Under the pieces are notes generated by a model. The model was not told the DNA's origin. It searched no databases and was given only the letters and a program-made list of their open reading frames with translations. 64,000 nucleotides of DNA, taken from positions 3,162,001-3,226,000 of the forward strand of contig NZ_AP025305.1 of assembly GCF_036492635.1 (NCBI RefSeq), given 5' to 3'. This DNA is from Aureibacter tunicatorum. Its GTDB lineage: Bacteria > Bacteroidota > Bacteroidia > Cytophagales > Cyclobacteriaceae. Within the stretch, counting starts at the first letter, position 1. Every line of letters begins with the position of its first letter. Both the position numbers and the translations under genes were made by a program. Shown in pieces: positions 43,125 to 52,317 of the stretch.

Positions 43125-43468
43125 CCACTCTTTTTGAGACTTCTTCTATGATAAAATAAAAGCGATTAGTTTAGTTCAACAAGTTTGGCTGTTTTTTTAA
43201 TTATTACAAGATAAAAATTTAGGCAACGATTGAAGATGAACACAATACAAAAATAAAAATGCGCGATTTAGAGAAGCCAAACCGCGCCCCCGTACCGCCC
43301 ACCCCAATCAAACCTAAAATTTGAAGCTAAAGAGCATGCCCGATATTCAAATCGCGACATGCTAAAATATACTGAATGAATTGGCAAAGAAAGCTCGTTG
43401 ACATCATTCCAAAATAGCACTTAACAAATCAACATAAAACCCTAAAACGCTTTCACTCACCAATCAAA
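43125..43468. other. Intergenic region holding the spoVR operon terminator and the 481-residue gene's upstream region
   Basis: 344 bases. The left part should contain the promoter for the gene that starts at 43124; I see no TAnnTTTG box there. The middle has the terminator listed separately. The right part is plain AT-rich spacer. Confidence 0.4.
43245..43287 (-). terminator. Terminator of the prkA-yeaH-spoVR operon
   Basis: On the minus strand GCGCGGTTT pairs with AAATCGCGC (43261-43287, one mismatch) and is followed by an A/T run (ATTTTTATTTTTG) at 43248-43260, about 180 bases after the spoVR stop. Confidence 0.65.
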
Positions 43469-44977
43469 TCAATACTTATAGCTTCTTACTTTCTCGCCAT
43501 CCAAAGTCACTGTGTCTAGTTGCACCTGATGTCCCCATAAGTACTTCACACATCTCAACACTTCGGCAGCGCTTTTCTGTTCCAATACTTGTTCATTGTC
43601 TGTCGTATGCACAAGCTTCATTATCTTATCACCTTCCGGTTCCACTGACTCTATTTGGATATTCGGCACAAATGTTCCTCGATTATACTGTCTGCTCAAG
43701 GCCTCTCTGACTCCTTTATAACCTCTCCCATCATGGATCGCATTCACTTCATAATAATCATTCTCAAACTTGTCTTCAATAGAAAAAAGCTTCATATCCC
43801 TCATCACTTTTGGAGATAAATATTGAAGAATGAAACTATCATCCCTGAAGTTTTCCATTGCGAAATGAACCTCGTCCAGCCAATTTTTCCCTATCAAATA
43901 CGGGAACCACTCCTTGTCCTCCTGAGTAGGCTCTGTGCAAATCCTCTTGATATCCATGAATATGTTAAAACCAAGAGTATATGGGTTAATGCCAGAGAAG
44001 TGGTCACTATTATAAGGAGGTTGATAAAGCACATTGGAGTGATGATGATAAAACTCCAACATAAACCCTTCGTCGAGATAGCCTTCCGTTTGCATTTGAT
44101 TGACAATATGATAATGCATAAAAGTCGCGAAACCTTCATTCATTACTTTCGTTTGACTTTGCGGGTAAAAGTACTGGGCAACTTTTCGAACAATTCTCAC
44201 CAACTCCCTTTTCCAAGCCGGCAATTTTTGCCCGTTTTTTTCAATAAAATAAAGTATGTTATTCTCCGGCTCTGAAAGCATATTCGCTTTGCTTGGCGTC
44301 TTCTCTTTCTCTTTGGAGGAGTGAGGAATTGTGCGCCAAAGATCATTAAAGTTTTCTCGCTTGATCTCAACCAATTTTTTCAATCGATCCTTTTCCTGCG
44401 CGAAACTTCGCTTATCCGGCCTTCTGTACTGATCAACTCCATGGCTCATCAAGGCATGGCATGCATCCAAGGTATGCTCCACCTCATCCTGACCAAATTC
44501 TTCCTCGCACCTCATGACAAAATCCCTAGCGAACACCATATAGTCAACTATCGAATCCGCGGACGTCCAATCCTTGAACATATAATTTCCTTTGAAAAAG
44601 GCATTATGCCCTTGGCATGCATGGGCAATCACCAGCACCATCAGGCATGTGGTATTTGTCTCCATGTTATAACTAATACATGGGTCTGAATTGATCACCA
44701 TCTCATATGACAGTCCCATATATCCTTTGGAATACTTTTCTTGATTCATCGAAAATGATTTGCCGAACTTCCAATGAGGATAGCTCGTCGGCAAGCCTAT
44801 CAGTGAATAAGCATCGAGCATTTGCTCAGAGGTAACCACCTCTATTTGGTTTTTATATATATCCAGTTTAAAGTCATTGCTTCCAATTCTTGAAGTCACT
44901 TCATCGGCAGCTTTCAGCGTGTCGATATTCCATGCCGCATTGGAAAACAATTCCCGATATCTTGCTTTCTTGTCCAT
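43469..44977 (-). CDS. spoVR: SpoVR family protein
   Basis: 502 residues from the ATG at 44977, which gives an N-terminus in register with E. coli YcgB; an ATG 51 bases upstream gives 17 extra unmatched residues. The family core is plain: NQIEVVTSEQMLDAYSLIG, PTSYPHWKFGKSFSM, LSYEMVINSDPCISYNMETN and VIAHACQGHNAFFKGNYMF. A conserved YNRGTFVPNI stretch and a mixed alpha/beta end follow. SpoVR proteins are cytosolic, of unclear biochemical role, first linked to Bacillus cortex formation and, with PrkA and YeaH, to stationary-phase and stress responses in Gram-negatives. Here no sporulation genes are present and the operon follows the Gram-negative order. Confidence 0.92.
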   Translation of the reverse strand: MDKKARYRELFSNAAWNIDTLKAADEVTSRIGSNDFKLDIYKNQIEVVTSEQMLDAYSLIGLPTSYPHWKFGKSFSMNQEKYSKGYMGLSYEMVINSDPCISYNMETNTTCLMVLVIAHACQGHNAFFKGNYMFKDWTSADSIVDYMVFARDFVMRCEEEFGQDEVEHTLDACHALMSHGVDQYRRPDKRSFAQEKDRLKKLVEIKRENFNDLWRTIPHSSKEKEKTPSKANMLSEPENNILYFIEKNGQKLPAWKRELVRIVRKVAQYFYPQSQTKVMNEGFATFMHYHIVNQMQTEGYLDEGFMLEFYHHHSNVLYQPPYNSDHFSGINPYTLGFNIFMDIKRICTEPTQEDKEWFPYLIGKNWLDEVHFAMENFRDDSFILQYLSPKVMRDMKLFSIEDKFENDYYEVNAIHDGRGYKGVREALSRQYNRGTFVPNIQIESVEPEGDKIMKLVHTTDNEQVLEQKSAAEVLRCVKYLWGHQVQLDTVTLDGEKVRSYKY

Positions 44978-45110
44978 AGCTTCAATATTTAGATCTGAAA
45001 ATGAATAATGGTTTGGCAAGCCACGCACTCAGCCCGCCAATCCATATTCTTAGATGTGTCATCCTCGCCCTAAAAACTATAGAGCTTCTCCTTGTCAAAT
45101 CAGCGGTTGG

Positions 45111-46385
45111 CTAATCCAACGACAAGTTCCTTTTGCGAAACAATCCTCTAAATACTTCCCATATTTGGTTTACTCGTTGAATCTTTCTCATGGAAAACAG
45201 TTGATCGTCGGATATTTCATTGTAAGCTTTCCAAAGATCGCTTTCCATGCCTTCACGGCTGATTTCGAGATATGCCATGTATTGCAATTTGTCCAACAAG
45301 CCGCTGCTTAATTTAGCTCTGCAATCTCTAGCATCTGCCAGCGACCATACATCTCCATCAGATGCCTGGCAAGCATAAATATTCCAAGCACTAGCATCGT
45401 ACCTTTCGTCAATTATTGATTCCATCAATTCCAACGAAGGCAATACTTTGGTGCCCCCACTTTCACGAGAATTGAAGAAGTCATTTTCATCAACTTCCAA
45501 AGCCTCTGTATGATGTCGAATAAACACCACATCAACCTGCTTATATTGCTTCGTCAAAAACAAATACAATAACGTGAAGAAACGCTTGGAAATACCCTTT
45601 TCATGCTCAGTCATGGACGCAGACACATCCATAATGCAAAACATAACCGCAGAGCTAATTGGCACTTTCACTTCCTCGAAGTTCTGATACCTGATATCAA
45701 CATCATCCATGAAAGGGACATTGTCTCTGTGTTTTTTAAGTTTTTCCACTTCCTCCAAAGCTTCCGCCAGTTGGTTTCCATCGAAAAGGCCGTCATCTAT
45801 CTTCTTTTGCAAAGCTTTGATTTTCTTATCCAATGCTCCTTTGATGGCCATCTGTCTTGCAAGGGCTTCATGATAGCTTCTTTTGATATTGATACGCGAA
45901 GGCACTCCATAACGGACAAATCCCGCTCTTTGCTGCCTTGTGTCTTCCACTTTTTCCATATGCTTTTGAAGCATGTTTGGAAGCTCGAGCTCATCAAAGA
46001 AATATTTGAGAAACTCGTCTCTGGAAATGTGCACTACAAACTCATCTTCAGTGGGGCCTCCATCACCAGCTCCTTTTCCAGCACCTTGGCCGCCACCTCC
46101 TTGCGGAGGCGGCTTGGGTATTCTATCACCTTCTCGAAATCTATCATTGCCCGGCCTGACCCACCGTTTGTCTCCAGTGCCTTGGTCATGGCTAAAGCTT
46201 GGCTCTTTCAATCCCTTCACAGGAACTTTGACAGTCCCTTCAGAGCTTTGCTCGGTGATCGATTCCGAATTAATCACTCTTGGCAAATTATCCTTGATTT
46301 GCTTGTCAATTCGCCTAAGAAATTTCTGACGGTTGTTAGAAGACTTGCCACTAGCATTGGATCGACGATCTAATATAATACTCAT
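45111..46385 (-). CDS. yeaH: YeaH/UPF0229 family protein with a vWA-like domain
   Basis: 424 residues. The start SIILDRRSNASGKSSNNRQK is the hallmark of the family, followed by a Gly/Pro-rich linker (about 90-112) and FVVHISRDEFLKYFFDELEL. A von Willebrand-type fold begins near residue 240, with DVSASMTEHEKGISKRFF (about 255-272) giving a MIDAS-like DxSxS. VDVVFIRHHTEALEVDE and SRESGGTKVLPSL follow. In enterobacteria YeaH is a partner of the kinase YeaG. It starts 14 bases after prkA and precedes spoVR, so all three are one operon. Confidence 0.92.
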   Translation of the reverse strand: MSIILDRRSNASGKSSNNRQKFLRRIDKQIKDNLPRVINSESITEQSSEGTVKVPVKGLKEPSFSHDQGTGDKRWVRPGNDRFREGDRIPKPPPQGGGGQGAGKGAGDGGPTEDEFVVHISRDEFLKYFFDELELPNMLQKHMEKVEDTRQQRAGFVRYGVPSRINIKRSYHEALARQMAIKGALDKKIKALQKKIDDGLFDGNQLAEALEEVEKLKKHRDNVPFMDDVDIRYQNFEEVKVPISSAVMFCIMDVSASMTEHEKGISKRFFTLLYLFLTKQYKQVDVVFIRHHTEALEVDENDFFNSRESGGTKVLPSLELMESIIDERYDASAWNIYACQASDGDVWSLADARDCRAKLSSGLLDKLQYMAYLEISREGMESDLWKAYNEISDDQLFSMRKIQRVNQIWEVFRGLFRKRNLSLD

Positions 46386-46399
46386 AGCATCGCCCCTCC

Positions 46400-48334
46400 C
46401 TAGGCCATAGTTTTTCTAACTCTCATGAACCAATCCACAAGAATTCTAATCTGTTTATTAGTATAACCTCTATCGTTCATTCGCTTTACAAAGTCCTTGT
46501 GCTTGCTTTCGTCTTCGACATTCGACTTCGCAGTAAATGAAATCACCGGCAGCAAGTCTTCCGTATTCGCGAATATCTTCTTCTCGATCACATTTTTAAT
46601 CTTATGATAAGAATCCCAAGTAGGCGTCTCACCTCCATTATTGGCTCTATAACGCAAAACATAATTCGTCACCTCTCCTCTGAAATCTTTAGGGTTGGCG
46701 ATTCCAGCTGGTTTTTCAATTTTTTCCAATTCAGCATTAAGCACTCCCCTATCCAACATCTCACCTGACTCAGGATCGCGATAGTCATTGCCCTGCATCC
46801 AATTATCAGCGTAAATAACATACTTTTCAAAGATATTTTGCCCATAAGTCTGATAGGATTCTATATAAGCTTTTTGAATCTCATCGGCAATGAAGTCGAC
46901 ATACTTGCTCGCCAGCACGGACTTGATAAAATTAAGATACCTTGACTCAATTTCTTTATTCAACTGCATCTTCACCACTTCTTTCTCCAAGACATAAAGC
47001 AAATGCACCGGATTAGCCGCAACTTCATCATCGTCATAGTTGAATACTCGTGACAATACCTTAAAGGCGAAACGCGTGGAAATACCTGTCATCCCCTCAT
47101 TGATTCCCGCCTCTTGTTTATATTCTTGAAGCGACTTCGCAGTAGGGTCTGTGTTCTTCAAAGACTCGCCATTGTAAACCCTCATTTTGGAATAAACGGA
47201 AGAATTCTCAGGCACAATCAGTCTTGACAAGACGGAAAACTGTGCCAGCATATCCAGAGTTTTAGGCGCGCAAGGCGCTTCTTTCAAATAACTCTCGCGA
47301 ATCAATTTCTCATAAATCTTCTTCTCTTCATCTATTCTCAAGCAATATGGAACAGACACCTTGTATATCCTGTCCAAAAATGCCTCATTCTTCTTGTCAT
47401 TAGTAAACTTTTCCCACTCCGACTCATTCGAGTGAGCCAAGATCACTCCGTCGAAAGGTATCGCTCCTATAGGCTCTGTTCCCTTGAAGTTTTTCTCTTG
47501 AGTTGCCGTCAACAAAGGGTTCAAAACCTTTATCGGCGCCTTAAACATCTCCACAAACTCCATAACACCTTGGTTTCCTAGACATAGCCCTCCAGTGTAA
47601 GAATAAGCGTCGGGATCATTTTGCTCAAATTCAGCCAGCTTTCTAATATCTACTTTCCCCACTAAAGTAGATATATCTTGATTATTGTCGTCTCCAGGCT
47701 CTGTTTTGGAAATGGAAATCTGCTCTTGCTCCGACGGGTACATTTTCACCACCGAGAACTTTCCTATTTCTCCGCCAAATTCCTGCAACCTTTTATGCGC
47801 CCATGGACTCATGCATTTTGGCACATAACGTTTTTGCACTCCAAACTCTGTTTCCAACATATCCTTATGATCTGAAAATAATCCCAAAGGACTTTCAAAA
47901 ACTGGACTTAACTCATCTCCAGCCTTAAGCACATAAATTGGAAATTCTTGCATCAAGGACTTTACTTTCTCCGCCAAGGAGCTCTTTCCTCCTCCTACTG
48001 GCCCCATCAAGTAAAGAATCTGCTTCTTCTCTTCCAGCCCCTGCGAAGCGTGTTTGAAAAAGGAAACAATCTGCTCGATAGTCTCTTCCATTCCGTAAAA
48101 CTCGCTAAATGCAGGATAGCGCTTGATCTTTTTGTTGGAAAATATTCGGCTTAATACCGGATCATGCCTTGTATCAATGATTTCCGGTTCGCCAATTGCT
48201 TTAAGGAGCCTTTCAGCCGCGCTTGCATAATACATTTTGTCTTTGGAGCACATCTCCAAATACTCTTCGACTGTCCATTCGTTTTGAACAGCTGAATAAT
48301 TCTGCTTGATTTTTTCGAATAGCTTCATATCCAT
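46400..48334 (-). CDS. prkA: PrkA/YeaG serine protein kinase
   Basis: 644 residues, the normal length of the family. Residues 1-380 are the AAA+-like PrkA domain with Walker A GPVGGGKSS (111-119) and a Walker-B-like LNPLLTATQEKN stretch downstream. The C-terminal PrkA domain covers about 385-640, with VFNYDDDEVAANPVHLLYVL and YVDFIADEIQKAYIES. In Enterobacteria this cytosolic protein and YeaH respond to nitrogen starvation and acid; in Bacillus PrkA influences sporulation. A candidate promoter (TATCTTTG on the minus strand, 48425-48432) lies about 90 bases upstream. It is the first gene of the operon. Confidence 0.93.
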   Translation of the reverse strand: MDMKLFEKIKQNYSAVQNEWTVEEYLEMCSKDKMYYASAAERLLKAIGEPEIIDTRHDPVLSRIFSNKKIKRYPAFSEFYGMEETIEQIVSFFKHASQGLEEKKQILYLMGPVGGGKSSLAEKVKSLMQEFPIYVLKAGDELSPVFESPLGLFSDHKDMLETEFGVQKRYVPKCMSPWAHKRLQEFGGEIGKFSVVKMYPSEQEQISISKTEPGDDNNQDISTLVGKVDIRKLAEFEQNDPDAYSYTGGLCLGNQGVMEFVEMFKAPIKVLNPLLTATQEKNFKGTEPIGAIPFDGVILAHSNESEWEKFTNDKKNEAFLDRIYKVSVPYCLRIDEEKKIYEKLIRESYLKEAPCAPKTLDMLAQFSVLSRLIVPENSSVYSKMRVYNGESLKNTDPTAKSLQEYKQEAGINEGMTGISTRFAFKVLSRVFNYDDDEVAANPVHLLYVLEKEVVKMQLNKEIESRYLNFIKSVLASKYVDFIADEIQKAYIESYQTYGQNIFEKYVIYADNWMQGNDYRDPESGEMLDRGVLNAELEKIEKPAGIANPKDFRGEVTNYVLRYRANNGGETPTWDSYHKIKNVIEKKIFANTEDLLPVISFTAKSNVEDESKHKDFVKRMNDRGYTNKQIRILVDWFMRVRKTMA

Positions 48335-48424
48335 TAGGTTTGATTGAACACAAAGTTTAAAAAGCGTCGGATTATAGGCTCCGATAAACCTTACAAATAC
48401 CTCATACTAAATATTTATTTTATA

Positions 48425-48432
48425 CAAAGATA
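48425..48432 (-). promoter_or_regulatory. Candidate -7 box of the prkA operon
   Basis: CAAAGATA on the plus strand reads TATCTTTG on the minus strand, a full match to TAnnTTTG, 91 bases before the prkA start. A TTG 23 bases further upstream (48456-48458) is a possible -33 element at slightly long spacing. Confidence 0.4.
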
Positions 48433-48888
48433 TTTATTCAAAACTCAAGTATAACTCAATTATTAATAACAATATTTTGTTTTACTCATATCTCAATATA
48501 CGAAATAAAATATTACATGAAAATATTTTTTACATTTTTGTCAAAATAATACATAGAAAAACCCTAAACAAATAAATGGTTTCCGGTAAAATGGAAACCA
48601 ATTATCAAACATAAAACTATATAGAAAATTAAAAGACCTTAAAAACTTGGAAAACACACTAAATCCAAAGACAACAAATGAAAAATTAACAATTACAAAA
48701 CATTGAAATATACAAAAAACAAAGCACTAATTTTATAAAAATCAATATTACTACACAAGCATAAACACATATAAAACAAGCTTTAAAAATTAAATATTTA
48801 TAATATAATATATCTATGTTGAAATAAATCAATTATATTATATAAGAAAATTAGAATCAAAACAAGAAGATATTTATTAAAAATATAC

Positions 48889-48896
48889 TAATTTTG
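48889..48896 (+). promoter_or_regulatory. Candidate -7 box of the aminotransferase-ThDP operon
   Basis: TAATTTTG matches TAnnTTTG and ends 42 bases before the start at 48939. No good -33 TTG is seen at the expected spacing, so the promoter may need an activator. Confidence 0.4.
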
Positions 48897-48938
48897 AACC
48901 CATAACTTTTTCAATACATTTCAATTACATTTTCAATC

Positions 48939-51665
48939 ATGATAGAAGAAAAAGCATTCGGAATGGAAACCACCACACCCGAAGCTAACATAATCAACCT
49001 TGGCTTGGGTGAACCTCATCATTCTCTCTTTCCAAATGATCAGTTAAGAGACATTTGGGAAATTCCCAAAATCAATATGTATTATCCATCTCTTGGAGAT
49101 ATAAATCTTAAAGAAAAACTCATTGAGAGGTACTACAGACAGAATAGTATTGACAACCTAATCATCACCAATGGAGGAATAGGCGCTTTGGATTTTGTAT
49201 TTCGATCTCACATCCAAAGCGGAGATATCATTTTAATACCAGACCCCGGCTTTCCCCCTTACGAGCAACTGGCAAAACTTCATAAAGCACAGGCGATAAA
49301 ATACAAGATCAACCTATCATCAAACGACACTTTATTCGATTGGGACTCATTGAATCAACAAATCTCCTATGAAACCTCAATTCTGCTCATCAACAGTCCT
49401 CATAACCCAACAGGAAAAGTACTATCCGAAACAGATCGTGATCATCTAGACCACTTGTTTCTCGAATACCCAAAACTCACGATTATTTTCGACGAAGTAT
49501 ATAGAGATTTGATATTCAATGGACAAAAACACATCAATCTTTACGAATGGAGAGAACGAGTTATCTTTATTGGCAGTTTTTCAAAAGTTTTTCCAATCCA
49601 AGGAGCTCGAATAGGATGGGTACTTGCGCCAACCGAATCCATAGAAAAAATCAAGCCTTTTATGCACAATTGCATTGGCGCCATTTCTTCATTTGGACAA
49701 GAAGTTGCCAAAAAACTTCTGGACAGCAATATCTCCTTCAGCCATTTCCACGATAAAAATGTATCATCAGCAATTAAGATTCTTGATCAATACGGTTTAG
49801 AATATATCACGCCTCAAGGAACTTTCTTCATTTTCATCAATTGCCATGCGCATTCTTCACAAGTATGCCAAGAACTAAAAAAGATAGGCATAGAGGCTAT
49901 TCCCGGAGTAGCCTTTGGCGAGCATTCACACAATTATATCCGAGTCAGCCTATCCAATACTCAAGAGAATATCGAAGAGGGCATGCACAAAATTTGCCAA
50001 TATATCAAAGGTCAACAAGATCAACACATATTTGTCAAAGATTATATCGCTGATTTTATCGCTGAAAGAGGCTTAAAACATATATTTGGAATGAGCGGCG
50101 CGAATATCGAAGACTTGCTATTTTCCATAAAGTCTAAAGAAGAGACTCAAGTCATTTTAGCAAAAAACGAATACAATGCTTGCCTAATGGCAATGAGCGC
50201 CTATCTAAAAACCAACCAAATTCAAGTTGTTTACACAACTTCAGGCGGAGGATTCATGAATACTATTCCCATCATCGCGGAAGCTTACACCAGCAGAATT
50301 CCAATAGTGATCATCAGCGGACAGGTTCCCGTGCATTTCGAAGGCAAAGGCGGTTTTCAAGACACATCCGGCAAGGGAGATTCATTCGATATCGTCGAAA
50401 CAACACGTCCAATGACTGCATATTGCAAAAAAATCAAGGATAGTTCGGAAATTCCGAATACTCTCCAAGAAGCTTTTGCTATCAGCGAAATTGAAAAAAG
50501 GCCCGCTGTGATTTTCATTCCCAAAAATATATTCTCGGCAAGCTTCATTCCTACTAAACTTATCAAGTTGAATGAAAAAAAGGAAAGTGAAAAGACCAAT
50601 GACTTATCAACTTTATTAAAAAGCATAAATCCACTGACAAACTCTTGTCTGGTCGCTGGAGAAGAATTAAGACATACAGACTCTTTTGAGGCATTGCAAG
50701 AAGATTTGGAGGAGCTTAATATTCCAATCATCGCCACATCTGCTGCAAAAGGAAGCTTCAGCAATGCGCACAAAAACTTCAAAGGCCTGATAGGAATGAT
50801 GGGACACCAAACCGCAGAAGAAACAATCCTTCAAAGCGAAAATATCATATTCCTAGGCTGCGAGCTGAATGCCATCAATACCTTTGGCGTATCCCCCCTA
50901 TTGGAAGGCAAGAACATTATCATAATCAATGAATTTCCAACGTTCGAAATCAACAATCTGAAGGCAAAATCTGTGCACAGAATAAAAATGAACTCTTTAA
51001 GGTTTCTTAAAGAACTTAAAGAAATTCAACCTTCTTCCAACCTATTGATCGAAACACAATCAATTACTACAGAAAAGCAAGATGAAGATTCATTTACTTC
51101 CGAAAACATCATTGCCTCCATCAATAAAACTCTAAAGCCCAAAGATGACATCTTCGTAGACGCCGGAAACACTGGAGCTTTTTGCGTGCACCATTTACGC
51201 TCTCAAGGCTTGGGATTATTCTATATCTCTTTGGGGATGGGCGCTATGGGCAACAGCATTGGGGCTGCTATTGGTGCATCCTTCTTTAATTCTCCATCTC
51301 AAAGATCTTACGTATTCATTGGCGATGGATCATTCATGATACACGGTTTTGAAATACATACAGCAGTCGAGTACCAACTTCCTATTACCTTTTTTATCTT
51401 CAACGACAACGCACATGGCATGTGCACTCTCAGAGAAAAAGTATTCAACTCGGAAGTAACGAACATAAATAATTTCAGGACAACAACATTCGGCAATGGC
51501 CTAAGGCATATTTTTCAAAATGTCGAGTCCTTTGAAATTAGCTCTATTCAGGAACTTAACAATACTTTACAATTAATAGAAAACAATAATAAAGTGAATA
51601 TTCTATCTCTCAATATCGGCAGAGATGAAATTCCACCTTTTAAAATTCTCAATAATAAAGCATAA
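48939..51665 (+). CDS. Fusion of a class I/II aminotransferase and an acetolactate-synthase-like ThDP enzyme
   Basis: 908 residues, two full enzymes in one chain. Residues 1-360 are a fold-type I aminotransferase: INSPHNPTGK (152-161, Asn156), Asp185 (FDEVY), the PLP Lys216 (GSFSKVFPIQGARIGW) and Arg335 (NYIRVSLS). Residues 366-908 have the PYR-central-PP layout of ThDP decarboxylases/synthases: Glu411 (AKNEYNACLMAMSAY) as the cofactor-activating Glu, TTSGGGFMNTIPIIAEAY, and the diphosphate motif GDGSF at about 795 with Asn near 823. The fusion suggests that a 2-oxoacid or aldehyde is aminated or deaminated and condensed without release. The order of use and the substrates are unknown. Overlaps the next gene by one base. 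Confidence 0.9.
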   Translation: MIEEKAFGMETTTPEANIINLGLGEPHHSLFPNDQLRDIWEIPKINMYYPSLGDINLKEKLIERYYRQNSIDNLIITNGGIGALDFVFRSHIQSGDIILIPDPGFPPYEQLAKLHKAQAIKYKINLSSNDTLFDWDSLNQQISYETSILLINSPHNPTGKVLSETDRDHLDHLFLEYPKLTIIFDEVYRDLIFNGQKHINLYEWRERVIFIGSFSKVFPIQGARIGWVLAPTESIEKIKPFMHNCIGAISSFGQEVAKKLLDSNISFSHFHDKNVSSAIKILDQYGLEYITPQGTFFIFINCHAHSSQVCQELKKIGIEAIPGVAFGEHSHNYIRVSLSNTQENIEEGMHKICQYIKGQQDQHIFVKDYIADFIAERGLKHIFGMSGANIEDLLFSIKSKEETQVILAKNEYNACLMAMSAYLKTNQIQVVYTTSGGGFMNTIPIIAEAYTSRIPIVIISGQVPVHFEGKGGFQDTSGKGDSFDIVETTRPMTAYCKKIKDSSEIPNTLQEAFAISEIEKRPAVIFIPKNIFSASFIPTKLIKLNEKKESEKTNDLSTLLKSINPLTNSCLVAGEELRHTDSFEALQEDLEELNIPIIATSAAKGSFSNAHKNFKGLIGMMGHQTAEETILQSENIIFLGCELNAINTFGVSPLLEGKNIIIINEFPTFEINNLKAKSVHRIKMNSLRFLKELKEIQPSSNLLIETQSITTEKQDEDSFTSENIIASINKTLKPKDDIFVDAGNTGAFCVHHLRSQGLGLFYISLGMGAMGNSIGAAIGASFFNSPSQRSYVFIGDGSFMIHGFEIHTAVEYQLPITFFIFNDNAHGMCTLREKVFNSEVTNINNFRTTTFGNGLRHIFQNVESFEISSIQELNNTLQLIENNNKVNILSLNIGRDEIPPFKILNNKA

Positions 51666-52315
51666 TGATCGAAAAAACAGCAATCATCGAAAACTCACTT
51701 GACAGCATCCCAAACCTCACAAGATGCGAGCAAGTTTCCAAAGACGAAATGCAAGGATTAGCAGCGGATTTGACGCATGCGGTTTATTCTCATGACGAAT
51801 TGTATGAAAACTTTTGCCCTGTGCATAGCTATATTAATTGCCCACCCGAGAAAGTTTTTGAATATATGAGCAACCCTCACTGCCTTGCCGAATGGACATA
51901 TAGCATGCGAGAGCTTAAACCCGTTGATGACAATGGTCTTTACGTAGGTAGAGAAATGCTTGAAGAAGGCACAGACATTTATTTCAAAGTGATTTCAAAC
52001 AAAGAAGCCGGAATAGTTGACTATCATTGCGCATGGGACCAAGGAGAAGAGCTTTGGATGGTATATTTGAACAGAATCGTCGACGCTCAACTTGTATTCA
52101 ACAAACCGGGATCAGTGCTTTTCTGGCAAAACTGCAGACACCCATATTATGACAAAAATCCGCATAAAGATCTAGCTCCAAAAGACAGAGCTTGGGTCGG
52201 AGATTTTTGGGATCTTTTTTATGCAGGCCATTCTATTGAGCTACAAAACTTGAAAAACATTTTAGAACACAGACATGCAAACAATCTACCCATAGGCCCT
52301 TTAACAAATCTTTAA
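51665..52315 (+). CDS. SRPBCC-fold (START/polyketide cyclase-like) protein
   Basis: 216 residues. CPVHSYINCPPEKVFEYMSN (about 51-70), then PHCLAEWTYSMRELKP, is the typical start of an SRPBCC helix-grip fold with its hydrophobic ligand cavity; the domain continues to about 205 with the long C-terminal helix FYAGHSIELQNLKNIL. Such proteins bind or cyclise lipids and polyketides. The ATG shares a base with the preceding stop (TAATG), so translation is coupled. In this operon it could be a cyclase or aromatase, or carry the product; that is inference. Confidence 0.78.
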   Translation: MIEKTAIIENSLDSIPNLTRCEQVSKDEMQGLAADLTHAVYSHDELYENFCPVHSYINCPPEKVFEYMSNPHCLAEWTYSMRELKPVDDNGLYVGREMLEEGTDIYFKVISNKEAGIVDYHCAWDQGEELWMVYLNRIVDAQLVFNKPGSVLFWQNCRHPYYDKNPHKDLAPKDRAWVGDFWDLFYAGHSIELQNLKNILEHRHANNLPIGPLTNL

Positions 52316-52317
52316 AA

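Larger units (their letters stand above)
48335..48938. other. Divergent AT-rich control region between prkA and the biosynthetic operon
   Basis: 604 bases with very low GC and no open frame of note. It must hold both promoters. Two TAnnTTTG boxes, one per strand, lie near the two ends and are listed separately. The middle has many A-tracts, which could bend DNA or bind H-NS-like proteins, but no clear operator or riboswitch. Confidence 0.5.

Noticed and set aside
42513-43151. A 212-codon plus-strand frame opposite the 481-residue protein
   Set aside because: It is antisense to a longer frame with normal composition and has no recognisable features.
45603-46373. A 256-codon open frame on the plus strand opposite yeaH
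   Set aside because: It lies wholly inside yeaH, whose product matches its family from end to end. The plus-strand translation has no family features; it is an antisense artefact.
48335-48938. A small RNA or riboswitch in the AT-rich divergent region
   Set aside because: No conserved stem or recognisable ligand-binding motif is visible; only low-complexity A/T runs.
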